A stretch of 43,601 bases of DNA from the NCBI GenBank assembly GCA_020054095.1, contig JAGVMA010000066.1, positions 1-43,601 of the forward strand, in the 5' to 3' direction. Below are positions 43,185 through 43,601 of this stretch, piece after piece (position 1 is the stretch's first letter; each line of letters begins with the position of its first letter). The position numbers and the translations under genes were made by a program. The notes below the pieces were generated by a model. The model was not told the DNA's origin. It worked only from the letters and a program-made list of their open reading frames with translations, and ran no database searches. The stretch comes from Bacteroidia bacterium (GTDB lineage: Bacteria > Bacteroidota > Bacteroidia > JADZBD01).

Positions 43185-43257
43185 GGTGTTGTAGCTCAGT
43201 TGGTAGAGCAAAGGACTGAAAATCCTTGTGTCGGGGGTTCAATTCCCTCCAACACCA
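43185..43257 (+). tRNA. tRNA-Phe (anticodon GAA)
   Basis: A complete cloverleaf: acceptor GGTGTTG with CAACACC, D-arm GCTC/GAGC, anticodon stem AAGGA/TCCTT with loop CTGAAAA (anticodon GAA at 43218-43220), and T-arm GGGGG/CCCTC around TTCAATT. The discriminator is A. The 3' CCA is not encoded. Confidence 0.97.
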
Positions 43258-43260
43258 CTC

Positions 43261-43306
43261 GGAGGGAAGATTCTGAAAATTCAGATTTCTTCCCTCCTTC
43301 TTTTTT
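43261..43306 (+). terminator. Intrinsic terminator of tRNA-Phe
   Basis: Arms GGAGGGAAGA (43261-43270) and TCTTCCCTCC (43288-43297), with an inner helix TCTGAA/TTCAGA, followed by a T-rich run to 43306. It begins three bases after the tRNA. Confidence 0.85.
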
Positions 43307-43431
43307 CTCCAACCCCTTGCTAAATCGGCAAAGTAGGCTGATAACATTTAAAGCTTTTGGAGTTCGATACTCTGAATCTGCAAAAACCAACTTTTGGGGA
43401 TAGATTGAACTCACTATCCTCTGCTTGGCGA

Positions 43432-43601
43432 CCGTATCCTTTGATTCATAGTATTTTGGTGCTTTTTAGATCACTTCAAGGCCGTCATCAATCAGGTTGC
43501 CGTGATTTTACGTACTTTAAAATAATTGGATGGGGTTGGTATTATTTAAGCACGGTGCTTGATGATCATAGCAGATTTATTATTCATTGGCAATTAGGCC
43601 C
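43432..43601 (+). pseudogene. Degenerate IS3-group transposase (integrase core), cut by the window end
   Basis: From about 43517 the frame reads DFTYFKIIGWGWYYLSTVLDDHSR then FIIHWQLG, the start of the DDE integrase core found in IS3-group transposases, with the first two catalytic Asp visible (D of DFTYFK and D of the LDD). Upstream, matching sequence continues in another frame: FIV...LDHFKAVINQ (about 43450-43505), with a TGA before it. The expected LWQT just before DFTY is lost across the frame change. So the element carries at least one small deletion and one stop. The rest lies beyond the window. Confidence 0.72.

Noticed and set aside
1-43601. CRISPR arrays, prophage or conjugation genes
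   Set aside because: No regularly spaced direct repeats, cas genes, phage structural genes or conjugation genes were seen.

Overview
The window comes from a member of the Bacteroidota. It carries gldA, a PorP/SprF protein next to a protein with a type B (CHU_C) type IX secretion domain, Bacteroidota-style DUF5916 and M28 proteins, and a tRNA promoter that matches the phylum-specific TTTG-N17-TAnnTTTG consensus. I cannot place it below phylum from sequence alone; gldA argues for a gliding/T9SS lineage rather than gut Bacteroides.

Layout. 0.2-10.3 kb, all on the minus strand: a lipoprotein and amino-acid permease pair, a lipoprotein MsrA, a mini-adhesin/PorP pair, an M28 peptidase, a DUF5916 protein and an exported amidotransferase-like protein. 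10.5-12.8 kb: a membrane-anchored patatin-like protein (+). 12.8-13.9 kb: a gene-poor scar with REP-like palindromes and decayed frames. 13.9-18.1 kb: gldA (-), the rsgA-dtd pair (+), then a hypothetical lipoprotein, an ABM-domain protein and a SAM hydrolase (-). 18.2-21.1 kb: phoH, purC, an exported hypothetical protein and a Rieske protein (+). 21.2-29.6 kb: a RiPP locus. 29.7-33.7 kb: GNAT, aspartokinase, aroB and aroA (-). 33.8-39.0 kb: a cystathionine beta-synthase-like enzyme, a BtuF-like protein without a signal peptide, a patatin/beta-barrel protein and an orphan ABC ATPase (+). 39.0-43.1 kb: the coaX, outer-membrane protein, lptC, small membrane protein and CorC-like operon (-). 43.14-43.6 kb: tRNA-Phe with a clear promoter and terminator, then a broken IS3-group transposase cut by the window edge.

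The most interesting region is 21.2-29.6 kb, a grasp-with-spasm RiPP system. It has a 71-residue precursor with a GG leader, an ATP-grasp maturase (GwsG), a SPASM-domain protein with no radical-SAM cluster motif (GwsS), a C39-peptidase/ABC exporter and an HlyD-type adaptor. A divergent XRE regulator has a palindrome over its own predicted start site. Three further parts are not ones I associate with this system: an OmpA-domain envelope protein, an exported DUF6624 protein, and an unlisted 53-codon frame that bridges gwsG and gwsS. A perfect 17-bp hairpin sits between precursor and gwsG and buries a textbook Shine-Dalgarno sequence. The expected flow is: the precursor is made in excess, the ATP-grasp enzyme installs ester/amide links with help from GwsS, the C39 domain cuts after GG, and the product leaves through ABC/HlyD. 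The two exported proteins may act on or with the product at the envelope.

All calls rest on reading the sequence and on recalled family features; no database search was run.
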